Under the pieces are notes generated by a model. The model made no database searches, was not told the DNA's origin, and worked only from the letters and a program-made list of their open reading frames with translations. Source: Batillaria attramentaria (lineage: Eukaryota; Mollusca; Gastropoda; Batillariidae). From it: 64,000 nt of DNA. Shown piece after piece: positions 35,494-48,397 of this stretch. The stretch covers positions 2,180,001 to 2,244,000 of the forward strand of contig JACVVK020000037.1 in the NCBI GenBank assembly GCA_018292915.2, in the 5' to 3' direction. The position numbers were made by a program, and so were the translations under genes. How positions within the stretch are numbered: position 1 is the stretch's first letter; each line of letters opens with the position of its first letter.

Positions 35494-35590
35494 TCCCCGC
35501 TGGGGCCAAATATTTGTGCTGGCTTTTTCATCGTTGCCCCGTCTTTGATATCACCCTATGTGGTGGAAAAGGACGTTAAACCCCCAAACA
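35494..35590 (+). mobile_element. tRNA-derived SINE, family 1, head missing
   Basis: Begins in the B box region (GATCCCCGCTGGGGCC) and continues through CAAATATTTGTGCTGGC to GGACGTTAAACCC. The tRNA-like head is lost. Confidence 0.85.
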
Positions 35591-35764
35591 AATGTTCGCT
35601 TGTTTGTTTTGTTTTTATTAATGTACCTCTCGCTGACATCAAAGGGTGCAGTATTACTTGTGAATAAAACTGTTAGGGTAAACACATCAATCATTCCCTA
35701 CATATCCGCTGTCGGTAACTGTGGTAACGTGATAGCATTGTGCTGTTTCATCTCTGTCTCTGTC

Positions 35765-37588
<1,824 letters not shown>

Positions 37589-37675
37589 ATTGTATTATCA
37601 TAACTGTCTCAGGAAAACAACATGCAGAATATGTCATGATTGTGATGAGCTCGGGCAAAAGGGGATAACAGCTGA

Positions 37676-37790
37676 TTTTGGGAATATGGTATGGTATACT
37701 TCTCCTCGGCGCACGTATCCATCTCTACTGAGATGCTCATGGCGCCGCAGGGCTGGAGGACGAAGCAATGAAAGCCTGCTGCCGCTAAGC
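37676..37790 (-). repeat. Inverted copy of the (ATACC)n-tailed repeat
   Basis: GGTATGGTATAC, GCGCACG and GAGATGCTCATGGCGCCGCA match the reverse complement of 4490-4620 and 4730-4860. Confidence 0.6.
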
Positions 37791-37924
37791 GCTACTTTAT
37801 GTACAAACTTCCACCCTGCTATTCACTCTGGTGCGTGCGATAGTATTTCTGTTTACCACGCCACCGGCCACAGCCTACTCTTTTTCGAAAGGTGAACGTG
37901 GGATTTTTAGCGTGCACACTTGAT

Positions 37925-38099
37925 ATTTGTGCGTGTGTGTGTGTACACGAAGGCGAGACAGGCACCGTAAACGAGTCTGCACATGGATTTGACTCGATAT
38001 GGCATGGAAAAATCCAACCATATTCCTGCCCACCGGGGACTCGACCCAGGCAGCTCAGGATCCGGAAGTCGGATGCCTTAACCACTAGACCAAATCCCC
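37925..38099 (-). mobile_element. tRNA-derived SINE, family 2
   Basis: On the minus strand it starts GGGGATTTGGTCTAGTGGTT (A box), has GGGTCGAGTCCCC (B box), and ends in a short CA repeat. It differs from family 1. A real tRNA gene is unlikely because the 3' acceptor stem does not pair and a SINE body follows. Confidence 0.75.
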
Positions 38100-38384
38100 C
38101 TATGGAGTTACAACTAGCATCACTGAATTACGGAGAAAATAAACACAACTAAATCTGGACTTCTCCGGCACGGTAATTGTGTGCTATCCAAGCGAGATTA
38201 ACTGTCTTTGGGCTAGGATAATTAGGCTTTTTATATAGAGGAACGTAGAACAAATTTGATCCTAACTTTTTATTACAGAAAACAGTAGAGCACAGGCCCC
38301 TAATGCTGTGGTGGTCTCCGTGAATTTTTTTCTCCGTCCGCGTCACCGTTAAAAATGACCGTTTATCTTGCCATTTTCACTGTA

Positions 38385-38768
38385 CAGGGGCGCCGGAAGA
38401 TGTTGGGGGGAGGGGGGGGGGGGCAGAATCTCGGAGGGGGGAACGTTGCCCGAAGAAAGTGAAAAGGGGGGGGGGCGATCAAATGCTGCGTAGACAAAAA
38501 ACCTTTACGAACCAGGACGTTGCCCGAAAGAAGTGAAAAGCGGGGGGGCAATCAGAGGAGCGGACATCATGGGTGGGATGAGGGAGAGAGCACTAAGAGG
38601 GGTAGGGGGAGAGGTGGGGGGGATGACCATGGCTTTGCCCCCCCCCCCCTCTTGCCATAGTCACCCTGATTTTCCAGGGGGGGGGGGGGGCAAAAAGACA
38701 CTCTTGCCCCCCCTGCTTGGGTACAGGGGGGGGGCAGCTGCCCCCCCCCCCCGGTTCCGGCGCCCCTG
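38385..38768. mobile_element. Foldback/MITE, 384 bp, TIR CAGGGGCGCCGGAA
   Basis: The ends CAGGGGCGCCGGAA and TTCCGGCGCCCCTG are perfect inverted repeats. The interior is rich in G-runs and C-runs. The flanks CACTGTA and CAGTGTA (6 of 7) could be a decayed target duplication. The CAGGGGC terminus is hAT-like. Confidence 0.8.
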
Positions 38769-38803
38769 CAGTGTACATTCTTAAGCCCTACTACTGGAGA
38801 CTA

Positions 38804-39178
38804 CTGGGGACCTATGCATGGACACGACCTAAACGCGTAGGCCCTGCCTAAATTCGTAGGCTCTGACTAAATCTCGGAAATCGGTATGCATGGACACAGA
38901 CAACGGGGTAGTCAGGGTCTAAACGGCAGCCTAAACAGCCCCGATTTAGTCACGCGAAATCGGCGGCCTAAATGCCGTAGGCTCGGTCTAAACGACAATC
39001 AGCATGGCGTTTTTCGGTGTCACGTAGGCCGACTTCAAGTCTGAGACTTGGTTGTCTGGGCTGTTGTCCGCGTCCATGCATAGCGGTTGCGCGAGAAATT
39101 TAGACCGAGACTGCCAAGTCTGAGACTTGGCGTTTAGGCTGTGCCTACGGAAGGTTGTGTCCATGCATAGGTCCCCAG
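38804..39178. mobile_element. MITE, about 375 bp, TIR CTGGGGACCTATGCATGG
   Basis: GGGGACCTATGCATGGACAC at the left end is matched by its complement at the right end. TATGCATGGACAC also recurs inside, and AGTCTGAGACTTGG occurs twice. It lies 35 bases from the previous element. Confidence 0.8.
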
Positions 39179-39535
39179 GATATGTTAGACCAAACACCCT
39201 GCGGTGGTCTGACGCAATGACCATAGATTTGCCTGTAGCGGCCCGCGGGTATCAAACTCTCCAGTTTCCATGGAGACACCAGTTCACTTACTGATGGGGA
39301 CCGAGCCGCTGATATGTTATGCTGCTGCAGCTGCTTCGCGAGCCGACAGATCATGTGCAGACGCACATCGTGCTTTAGAGAAATGGCCCAGCATCCTCAA
39401 AATACTATTTTTAAGATACCTTTTTGCTTCAAATTCTAACTCTAATTCAAATTCTACCTGAACGCACTCTGAAAATGTCTGACATTTTCATTAATTCCTA
39501 TCTTTGCTGGTACTCGCCACTGATCCTGCGCTCCG

Positions 39536-39539
<4 letters not shown>

Positions 39540-39615
<76 letters not shown>
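39540..39615. repeat. (CT)n(CA)n microsatellite
   Basis: CT tract passing into CA. No gene between 39179 and 40587 was recognised. Confidence 0.95.
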
Positions 39616-39618
<3 letters not shown>

Positions 39619-39705
39619 CACACGCACGCACGCACTTGAAATAACTTTGACTTAAACGTATGCGTCTCAGTGTACACGAACAGTTATCGCACAGGTAGAC
39701 ACTAA

Positions 39706-39938
39706 CCCGGTGTCGTAGAATATTTCGGAACCAGGATAAATCGGAACCGGTTCCCAAAAAAAACTAGGATATTTCGGAACCATTCCCATTTAATCCCGCA
39801 CCTGGCAGACAAAATTCATGTGGGCTAATGACCTTCTAGACGGTTCCGAAATTTGCTGGTGGTTTTCAAATATCCTGTCACTAGAGTCAGGATAAATCGG
39901 AATGGTTCCGAAAAATCCTGCCACCAGGGCCAGACACC
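39706..39938. repeat. Possible MITE with CCCGGTGTC ends
   Basis: CCCGGTGTC and GACACCGGG mark the ends. The interior repeats ATTTCGGAACC and GGATAAATCGGAA in both orientations. The boundaries are uncertain. Confidence 0.45.
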
Positions 39939-40142
39939 GGGCCACCTCAAGCCAGCCTTAAGCTGCACTGACCTGGGGAAGGGAGCATAGCGGCTGAACT
40001 CGTTGCCTGCCGGGTTGATTAACGGCCACCTTTCGTTCACGTCGACAAACTGATTAACTTCAAGTTTAAATCGAGGTTGTACGGTACATGCAGAACAGGA
40101 AAAACGCCCCGCCATTTTGCATACCCCCCCCCCCTCCTCCTC

Positions 40143-40189
<47 letters not shown>

Positions 40190-40585
40190 CCATCCCCTCC
40201 CTTTTTCTACCGCTGTAAAGCCGGCAATCGCCACAATTTGCCTAACCTTTCTGGAGTCTCATATGCGGTATCTGGGACGCGGCCGACCCAGTTGGGTGTA
40301 ATGAGAGCAGCGGCTGTAAATAGGGACCCAAGCTGTACTTTGTTACACTGCATCCTTTCTTTTCTCGGCATCTGTCCCCTGCACCGCACCCAGTTTTCGA
40401 CCTTTCTGTGTGAGTGGGGGAGCGCCGAACCGGAAGTGATATTAAGTGACTGCTTTGTAAAACTGCTTAGCTTAGAAAAAGAGAGAGAATGAATATGACC
40501 GGTCAAGGAAAAGAACTGAATGTCGTATGCTGGCTGGCAAATTAGGTTGTGCATTTCCTGATCATATTCAGTTGCACGTGCGCCG

Positions 40586-40587
<2 letters not shown>

Positions 40588-40636
<49 letters not shown>

Positions 40637-40650
40637 GACTACCCCCTCCC

Positions 40651-40701
<51 letters not shown>

Positions 40702-40716
40702 GACTACCCCCTCCCC

Positions 40717-40757
<41 letters not shown>

Positions 40758-40771
40758 ACTACCCCCTCCCC

Positions 40772-40820
<49 letters not shown>

Positions 40821-40835
40821 GACTACCCCCTCCCC

Positions 40836-40897
<62 letters not shown>
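40588..40897. repeat. Compound (CA)n array with a 20 bp spacer repeated four times
   Basis: CA tracts of 30-50 bases are separated by near-identical spacers AGTGACTACCCCCTCCC followed by CCTCA. This is a higher-order array of about 75 bp units. Confidence 0.92.
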
Positions 40898-40899
<2 letters not shown>

Positions 40900-41359
40900 C
40901 CGGAATGGGTCTGTGCAGCGTCAAAACAACGTGAGATTTTCTCGTCCGGACATCAGTCACCTCGCCATGTTTTAAAAACAAATCATCATGATTCATTGCG
41001 AGGTCACAGTTTCAAACAGCTAGAGATTTCAGTGTGAGGTCGGCCAGAACACTGACACTGCGACACCGGTGATTTTTGGCCTGGTGCAAATCTGGTGGAA
41101 ATTCAACGCTGCCCTGTTTTAATTTGCACCCATGTGGCCGCATGGCACAACTGGTGCACACCACTTCACTACGACTCGCGGTCTCAAATACGGCCGCCTC
41201 TGTCCTTGCAAACAATCGATTTACATTGAGCAAACTCTTGCTGTCTCTTTTTTGTGTGCGCCTTCGTTAAACGTGTCAAACAACTCGATTCCACGAGTCC
41301 ATACGCACACAAGCATTCGGCCATGACGGCCACCGTATTCGTGTGGACGTATGTGTCAG

Positions 41360-41360
<1 letters not shown>

Positions 41361-41438
<78 letters not shown>
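41361..41438. repeat. (AC)n microsatellite adjoining a SINE head
   Basis: About 78 bases of pure AC end exactly where the SINE begins, as at 12690-12723 with CT. Confidence 0.95.
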
Positions 41439-41440
<2 letters not shown>

Positions 41441-41596
41441 GAGCCGGGGTGGTCGAATGGTAGACCGCTGGACTTCTAATGCTCGGGTCGTGAGTTCGAT
41501 CCCGGCTGGGGCCAAATATTTGTGCTGGCTTTTTCCTCGTTGCCCCGTCTTTGATATCACCCTGTGTGGTGGAAAAGGACGTTAAACCCCCAAACA
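41439..41596 (+). mobile_element. tRNA-derived SINE, family 1
   Basis: Full copy starting GGGAGCCGGGGTGGTCGAA, directly after a (CA)n tract. A and B boxes are intact. It ends in ACCCCCAAACACC. Confidence 0.9.
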
Positions 41597-41739
41597 CCCC
41601 CCCCCTCCCCCCCCCAACAGATATATTGCAGGCTTTATTTCGAGTCTTCAGAACTGACCTGGGTTGTCTGAGCAACTCTGCTTCCGCCATTTTACTTCAG
41701 AAGTTTAAAGGCGCAATTTTTATAGATGTTTAGGCTCAC

Positions 41740-42260
41740 AGTTAGTTAGTTAGTTATTTAGGGCTTAACGCCGCGCAAGCAACAAAGGCTAATTCGCGGC
41801 TCATGAAAGTCCCTTCCTGCCAGGTCCTATAAAACATAAAAATTCCCACTTTAAAACAAGATGTAAATAAATATGAAAAATCTATCGGGTCTAAATGAGA
41901 AAAAATTTTTTAACATAGGTGGTCAGTGAAAGACTGAATATTTGAAGTCTATAATTTATAGAACAGGTTGACCTCTTTCAGGAAACTGAAGATGCTGTCG
42001 GGAGGGACATCCCTGAACAGCACCTTCAGTGAATCTGCACAATAATGTATGGCACGGATCTCAGTGAGATCCGTACATGAAATTAGGAAGTGCTCAACAG
42101 TAAAAGACTCGTGGCATGGGACACACCAAGGGGGATCCTCCCCTTTCAACAGATGGGAATGGGTGATGTAGGTATGCCGGCTAAGAACTACCTCCTCGCG
42201 CCGATTAGGTCGACAGCGAGGGAGGTTATCACAGATGTTTGGAAGAACTTTGAACAGTTT
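41740..42260 (-). pseudogene. LINE C-terminal fragment (I/Jockey-like) with repeat tail
   Basis: The minus-strand frame reads RREEVVLSRHTYITHSHLL, then GEDPPWCVPC and FTVEHFLISC, a cysteine-rich C-terminus typical of I-superfamily LINEs, ending near 41949. A 3' region finishes in TAACTAACTAACTAAC-type repeats at about 41740. It is 5' truncated. Confidence 0.75.
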
Positions 42261-42544
42261 GTTCTCCGGGAGAGCAGCCCATGGGTTTCAAGAGTTTTCT
42301 TGAAAGTTACAAGGGAGGGCGACTGCAGAGAGAATGAGGCGGGGAATTCCAGACTAAAGCACCAGCGTAGGAGAACGCTTGAATGCCAACGGAAGAAAGT
42401 CTAGTGCGCTCAGTTCTGATCATCAGTACGGAGTATTTCTAGCGTACATTCACAAGCGAAACTGTCGTCTGCGAATCCTAGTCGGAAACAGCGCGGCAGT
42501 TTAAAGCGGCGGCTCCAGTTAATCGAATTTGGAAGTTTACAACT

Positions 42545-42823
42545 GGGCCCGTATGTAAAAGTCGAGGTTAATTTGACCCACGGCTACGGGCCTAACCAAG
42601 ACTAGTACAAAAGAAACCCAAAAGCAAATTTAAATTTAAAAAAAAGCGAAGAAAGGAAGAAAAAAAATCCTTCTATAACGGCTCAGGCACCTTGCTGGAA
42701 TGGGCCCACTTCCTGATTTAAAACGAAAAACAACAGAAAATTTAACCCTAGAGCTAGTTTAGTTCGAGGTTAGACTCTAACCCGGGGCTAAAAGCCCTAA
42801 CCTCGACTCTTACATACGGGCCC
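42545..42823 (-). mobile_element. MITE family GGGCCCGTATG, copy 1
   Basis: TIR GGGCCCGTATGTAAAAGTCG at one end and its complement at the other. It is opposite in orientation to the two copies that follow. The interior carries AACCCTAGAGCTAGTTT. Confidence 0.85.
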
Positions 42824-43292
42824 AGATGCAGCGGCTGTCCCGCATTTTGACCCCGTAAACAAGCCTGCTTTCCAGTCGAGCTGACAGACAGAGGAAGAAT
42901 CAATGCGTTGCATCATAACTGCGCGGGTGCACGTGGCTGAGACAGGCACTGTCAATTCCTATGCGCGTCGTTGCTAAGATCAGTTTAGCACCCAGCCCGG
43001 CGAATGAAGTTTGAATCAGTCTTACATGGCAATGGACACAGATCAAGAGTTTCGTGGCCAGTTTTTTTTTGGTGTCTCAATCAAGTTATGTTTGTCAGGC
43101 ATACAACGCAGTGGGAAAGGCTTTTCAGGGAATGCGCTCAGTTAATCCTTGCATCAGAACCAATCACTTGGGTCATTGACAATACTGCATCTGAAACCAT
43201 TGTGGTGACTCGGGTTGGCGTATATAAATATTGGTCAACCGACGTGGAAGCGTACCGCGTACTGAGCAGACGATGTTATTTGGTTGCGGACA

Positions 43293-43586
43293 GGGCCCGT
43301 ATGTAATAGTCGAGGTTAGGGCTTTTAGCCCCGGGTTAGAGTCTAACCTCCAACTAAACTAGCTCTAGGGTTAAATTTTCTGTTTGTTTGTTTGTTTGGT
43401 TTTTAAATCAGGAAGCGGGTCCATTCCAGGAAGGTCACAGTGCCTATGCCGTTATAGAAGGATTTTTGTCTTTCTTTCTGCGCTTACTTTTTTAAATTTA
43501 ATTTTGTTTTGGGGTTTCTTTTGTCCTAGTCTGGGTTAGGCCCGTAGCCGTGGGTTAAATTATCCGCGAGTTTTACATACGGGCTC
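43293..43586 (+). mobile_element. MITE family GGGCCCGTATG, copy 2
   Basis: GGGCCCGTATGTAATAGTCG to TACATACGGGCTC. Inside are palindromic AGCCCCGGGTTAGAGTCTAA and a (TTTG)n patch that the other copies lack. Confidence 0.85.
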
Positions 43587-44025
43587 TGAACACCAAATAA
43601 ACAGCGCTGATTGGTGGCTATTTTTAGCGACTTGGTCCTATCGACGTGTAGTACAGGTATGGGAGCGTTAGGCCACATATAAAAAACAACAACAACAACA
43701 ACAACATAACCGCAAAGTTACGAAAACATCTGTTCATTTGGCAAAACTTGCTGTAAAGTCACGAAAATGGTTGGAAACCCGAAAGGACCATCTGTTCATT
43801 TGGCAAACAACATCAGAGCTTTCTGTAAGCGGCTGTTTTCGACCCCTCAGAACTCATAACGAACATAGAGACTTTCAGATCCATGCCAACACATCCATAA
43901 TAATGACCATTTTTTCCTCTGAGAACTGTGCGAGTTGTGACTAAGCCACCTGCCACTAATGTTCTTTTTATGCGGATCATTCGGCCTTTCATTTCAGCAA
44001 TACGCGACTCCCACGTACGGCACCA

Positions 44026-44306
44026 GGGCCCGTATGTAAAAGTCGCGGTTAGGGAGTTTAGCCCCGGGTTAGAGTCTATCCTCGAACAAAACTAGCTCTA
44101 GGGTTAAATTTTCTGTTGTTTTTTGTTTTAAATCAGGAAGCGGGTCCATTCCAGCAAGGTGCCTATGCCGTTATAGAAGGATTTTTGTCAATCTTTCTTC
44201 GCATCCTTTTTTGTAATTTAATTTTGTTTTGGGGTTTCTTTTGTCCTAGTCTGGGTTAGACCCGTACTCGTGGGTTAAATTATCCTCGAGTTTTACATAC
44301 GGGCCC
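44026..44306 (+). mobile_element. MITE family GGGCCCGTATG, copy 3
   Basis: GGGCCCGTATGTAAAAGTCG to TACATACGGGCCC, closely similar to copy 2. It abuts repeat family P to its right. Confidence 0.85.
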
Positions 44307-44339
44307 AGAACAGCCAGGCTGTGCTCTGAATTCGATGGG

Positions 44340-44645
44340 ACGTTTGAAGAAGCTAAAGCCACCATTTTAATGCTCACAGTTTGTTCTGAACTGTTTTCGT
44401 GGTCTGTAATGCTGGCACTGCGCCAACAAAAGCGTACTCGATGACGCGGCGACCACACTCAGCGCTGCAGTAGTGTAACAACAGTCGTAGAATTTTAATG
44501 CTCGACAGCTCGCGCAAAGTGTTAACTACATTGTATCGCATTAAGAGCTGTACTAATCGTCAAGATAGAGTATTTGCAGCGTACACTCACGAGCGAAACT
44601 GTTCCAAAAGTTTAAGTTGGATCAGTAAAGATGGAATGATTCATT
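44340..44645 (+). repeat. Dispersed repeat family P, long copy
   Basis: Shares AGCTAAAGCCACCATTTT, GCGTACTCGATGACGCGGCG, CACTCACGAGCGAAACTG and AAAGATGGAAT with 54311-54660, the region that ends at the CAP gene start. Confidence 0.8.
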
Positions 44646-44692
44646 AACTTGACTGCACAATTGAATGGCATGCTTCGGTCGTATGGACATAA

Positions 44693-44693
44693 T

Positions 44694-44757
<64 letters not shown>
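44693..44757. repeat. (CTGT)n(CT)n microsatellite
   Basis: A tetranucleotide tract passes into a dinucleotide tract. Further CTGT and CT tracts lie at about 44880-44955. The stretch to 45240 otherwise shows only a GAAATAAAGG followed by (TCA)n at 45210-45238, which looks like the 3' end of a retroelement. Confidence 0.9.
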
Positions 44758-44761
<4 letters not shown>

Positions 44762-45319
44762 ACTGACTTCCTATATTTGCAGTATTAGCTGCATGGGATC
44801 TCTCTGTCCTTCTCTGTCTGTCTCTGTCTCTGCCTGTCTCTCTATATTAGCAGCATTGCTGCAATGGCAGTGATGAGAATCTCTGTCTGTCTGTCTGTCT
44901 GTCTCGATGCAATGACTCGATGGCAGTGATGATTCTCTCTCTCTCTCTCTCTCTCTGTCCCCGAATGCATGACTGATGCATTGTTTTACGTGAGCAGCGT
45001 GTTTAGTAACGCCTTACTGATGCTGGATTCCTATACATCTTTTGTTAAATATTTTGTTGTACTTGCTTGTTTTGTACTAATCTCCTTGATTTGCCACATA
45101 GATTCTGGTTGAATGTAGTCCTAATACCTAGTTGAATTTTCTGTTGTAATGTTAGCAGGACAGTGTGTAAGAGAGGCCTTCCAGTGCCTAACAACTTTAT
45201 CCTGAAATAAAGGTTTCATCATCATCATCATCATCATCCGAATTCGATACATGTAGCACGTTTGAAGAAGCTAACCGTTGGCTACCACGTTTATGTTTAC
45301 GAGTCGTTTTGACTGAGCT

Positions 45320-46323
45320 GTTTCGTGGTGCATCTGTACACGTTCCTCTCTCTCTCTCTCTCTCTCTCTCGGTATATATACTGATATATATCTGCCGGTG
45401 TCAGACCATCCGCGACACGGGTTTGCCCAACACCGCCCGGAACGAACGGCACTGCCGTCAGCCAAGAATCCACTAACACCGTGTGCACATCATAGCACAT
45501 AGCATCTTTCGTCTTAACTTAGGGATGCACTCATTCAGAGGGAGGGGAAACCTTTCCCGGTGCACCGCCGGCTTCAATGAAATAAAACTGTCATGCTTCC
45601 CCAAGCTGGGAAGCCGGCATTCACTGACTGCGCAGTTTAAAGCAGAGCTGCATGATATGCTGTTTCAGTCTTGAAAACACCAATCAATGACGGACGCTAA
45701 CTTGAGACAAGAAAGGGAAGACACAGGCTTCGCAACCAAAAAGCAGATCGCTCATTTACTACTTACCCCACAAGGCCTGGCTTTGTCCCTGATGCTTCGA
45801 AGGCACATCGTGGCCGCCATGTTTCGTCGTGCCGCCGCCGTGCCCCCTCCGCCCCTCCCCTCGGGCAGCTGTGTTGAGGACTATTCGGTGGTGTGACACA
45901 CTGAGTTGCTCACGCGTGCACTGCCTGTGAGTAATTGCGCGTGCGCGCGTGGCTTTCAAACCCGGCGACTGAATGTCCGTGTGCACGCACGTGCTGTGTG
46001 GTCGCTGTCGTCGTAGTCGCCAGGCTGTGTGCGGCGTGTGGGTGGGTGTGGGTGTTTGTGTGTGTGTGCCGCCGTAGGCCGGGCCGGCATTGGACGGTGT
46101 ACTGTCGCGTGAGTTTATGCAGCGTTACATGGTTGGTTCAGCTGCTGCCGTACAAGTCAAGTTCAGGTTCCGTCAGTCACAGCCCGGCGGGAAGAATGAG
46201 AACGGAAAGGGATCAGTGGTGTGTGTGTGTGGGGGGGGGGGGGGGGGGGGGGGGGGCGGATGTCAGCCTAATCCGTGTGTAATGACCTGCTACAAATTCA
46301 CATGACCCTTGGACTCAGTGGAG

Positions 46324-46330
<7 letters not shown>
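45320..46330. other. GC-rich stretch without a recognisable gene
   Basis: Contains (CT)n, GC-rich sequence at about 45820-46130 and a long G-run (46221-46256). Several open frames exist but none resembles a family, and several overlap on both strands. It could be a CpG-rich regulatory region or the first exon of an unseen gene. Confidence 0.25.

Positions 46331-46378
<48 letters not shown>
46326..46378. repeat. (TG)n(AG)n microsatellite
   Basis: About 37 bases of TG passing into GA. Confidence 0.95.
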
Positions 46379-46379
<1 letters not shown>

Positions 46380-46679
46380 CCTTTGCGTTCAATACTAATC
46401 ATAGTTTACAGTTTAAATAAACAATTCAGCAATTCACATTTTCATTCTCAGTCAAGACGTCACGGTGCCGGCTTTATTGGTTAAGTAACTGGTTTTGTTG
46501 TCCGTGTGATCTGCTTTTATGTCTGTGCCACACACGATTGCCTCAGCTAAGGACAATAAAGTTATATCAGAGACATACATAACATGCGTGTCTCTGGTTA
46601 TATTAAAGTGAAAATTGACTGAATTGATCTTTTGTTTATTCAGTCAGTTTAGTCAGTTTCGAACAGGACGATGTACTTC

Positions 46680-47001
46680 AGCAAAGTTTCTACTCGCGTC
46701 GCATGGGAGTGCCTTGTATGTGTTTAGCAAAGTTTCTACTCGCGTCGCATGGGAGTGCCTTGTATGTGTTTAGCAAAGTTTCTACTCGCGTCGCATGGGA
46801 GTGCCTTGTATGTGTTTAGCAAAGTTTCTACTCGCGTCGCATGGGAGTGCCTTGTATGTGTTTAGCAAAGTTTCTACTCGCGTCGCATGGGAGTGCCTTG
46901 TATGTGTTTAGCAAAGTTTCTACTCGCGTCGCATGGGAGTGCCTTGTATGTGTTTAGCAAAGTTTCTACTCGCGTCGCATGGGAGTGCCTTGTATGTGTT
47001 T
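46680..47001. repeat. Perfect tandem satellite, 7 x 46 bp
   Basis: Seven consecutive identical 46 bp units beginning AGCAAAGTTTCTACTCGCGT and ending GCCTTGTATGTGTTT. No difference between units was seen by eye. The array stops abruptly at AGCCCAGCCC. Confidence 0.97.
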
Positions 47002-47833
47002 AGCCCAGCCCAACAACAACAACAGACACACTATTTTATGTAGCAATAACAGATATTTCCTTAATTTAATGGGCCGTTATAAATCTGTTCCTTGACTGCT
47101 GCGCCAACGGGACGAAAATGCCGCCCCAAGTGGAGGTAAGCAGGAAGGATGGCCAGGCCGTAAGCGTTGTTATCTCCCTTCGACTATTTGGAGTTGCTCA
47201 AAACCGAGCTTTTAAAAAACGGCAAACTGTCCTGGATACCATAATAATGTAATACACGTGGTCATATACCATCAACATCAAATAAATAAATAAATAAATA
47301 ACAGTTATCAAATTAAAAGCTTGTCTCGTGAACTGACATGCGTTTAACCCGTGGCATTCAGCAGTCACATGAGTCAGTCGATGACTTTTCTTCCGTTCCC
47401 AGCTCGGCATCAAGTTATGATTAGTGCCAGGAAACGGGTACTGGCGGTGTTGTGTACTTATTCCAATAACTTGACAAAGAGCCTGACCTTTGTGCCGTCA
47501 CGTTGGCTGGCAATTGAACTTTGTCCGAAGGCGTGGCTAGAGACTGAACTGTCCAGCCGGCGACTGACGGGCGGAGACCGACTGCATCGTTCATTGACTA
47601 TATTTCCGTTCATGATGCGGTTAGGTATTAGAGCAATAGCGGGCTAGACTCACAGTTTCTCACGCTGAGGCATACAGGCTAGGGACGAAGCCGAAAACTC
47701 TACCTCAGCCCTCGAGGTAGCCTGCGACCTGTCCGTACTGCGAGCCTGCGGAGCGTTCGCACGCTGGTTAAACGGCTTTTCTGTTCACACGCTATCAGCT
47801 ACTGCACCGTCGGCCCGGCGCTGGACAATACAC

Positions 47834-47930
47834 AACAAGATGGCCACTGACCAGCCCAATATGTTGTTTCCATTTAATCACCTGCTGTCGTCACGGTCGT
47901 ACTTTTGTAATGCCATGTATACGGGAGGAC

Positions 47931-47970
<40 letters not shown>

Positions 47971-47998
47971 ACACACACACACACCACACACACACACA

Positions 47999-48037
<39 letters not shown>

Positions 48038-48356
48038 GGAAACAACTGACCGGGCTTGTCAGACCAATCTTGGTTTTGGAGGAGAGACGTCAAGTTGTTT
48101 TCTTTGAAATCTATGACGTTTTTCCTCATTGGGATGACGCATAATACATTTGACGTAATAACTTTGACTCGGATACAATTCTTGCAATGAAAGCAGCCCC
48201 ATGAAAATTGAAGTGTTGCTGCTGCGCAGTGTAAAGATCGAATTTATACCGGCTCAATGTGTTTAACAGACAAGTCTGCGCGGCGAACGTTTTTTCACTA
48301 TGTGTTATGTCTGCTGCGCGCGCGGCGCACACAGACACACACAGACATACGCGCGC

Positions 48357-48397
<41 letters not shown>

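Noticed and set aside
38020..38099. Possible tRNA gene on the minus strand
   Set aside because: Boxes are present, but the structure continues into a SINE body with a CA tail.
41949..42149. Independent small gene with cysteine pairs
   Set aside because: The sequence pattern and repeat tail identify it as the C-terminus of a truncated LINE.
45687..46305. GC-rich open frames
   Set aside because: Overlapping frames on both strands, no family, and G-runs at the end. Kept only as a possible CpG-rich region.
46680..47001. Possible CRISPR array
   Set aside because: Units are directly adjacent with no unique spacers, and the host is an animal; it is a tandem satellite.
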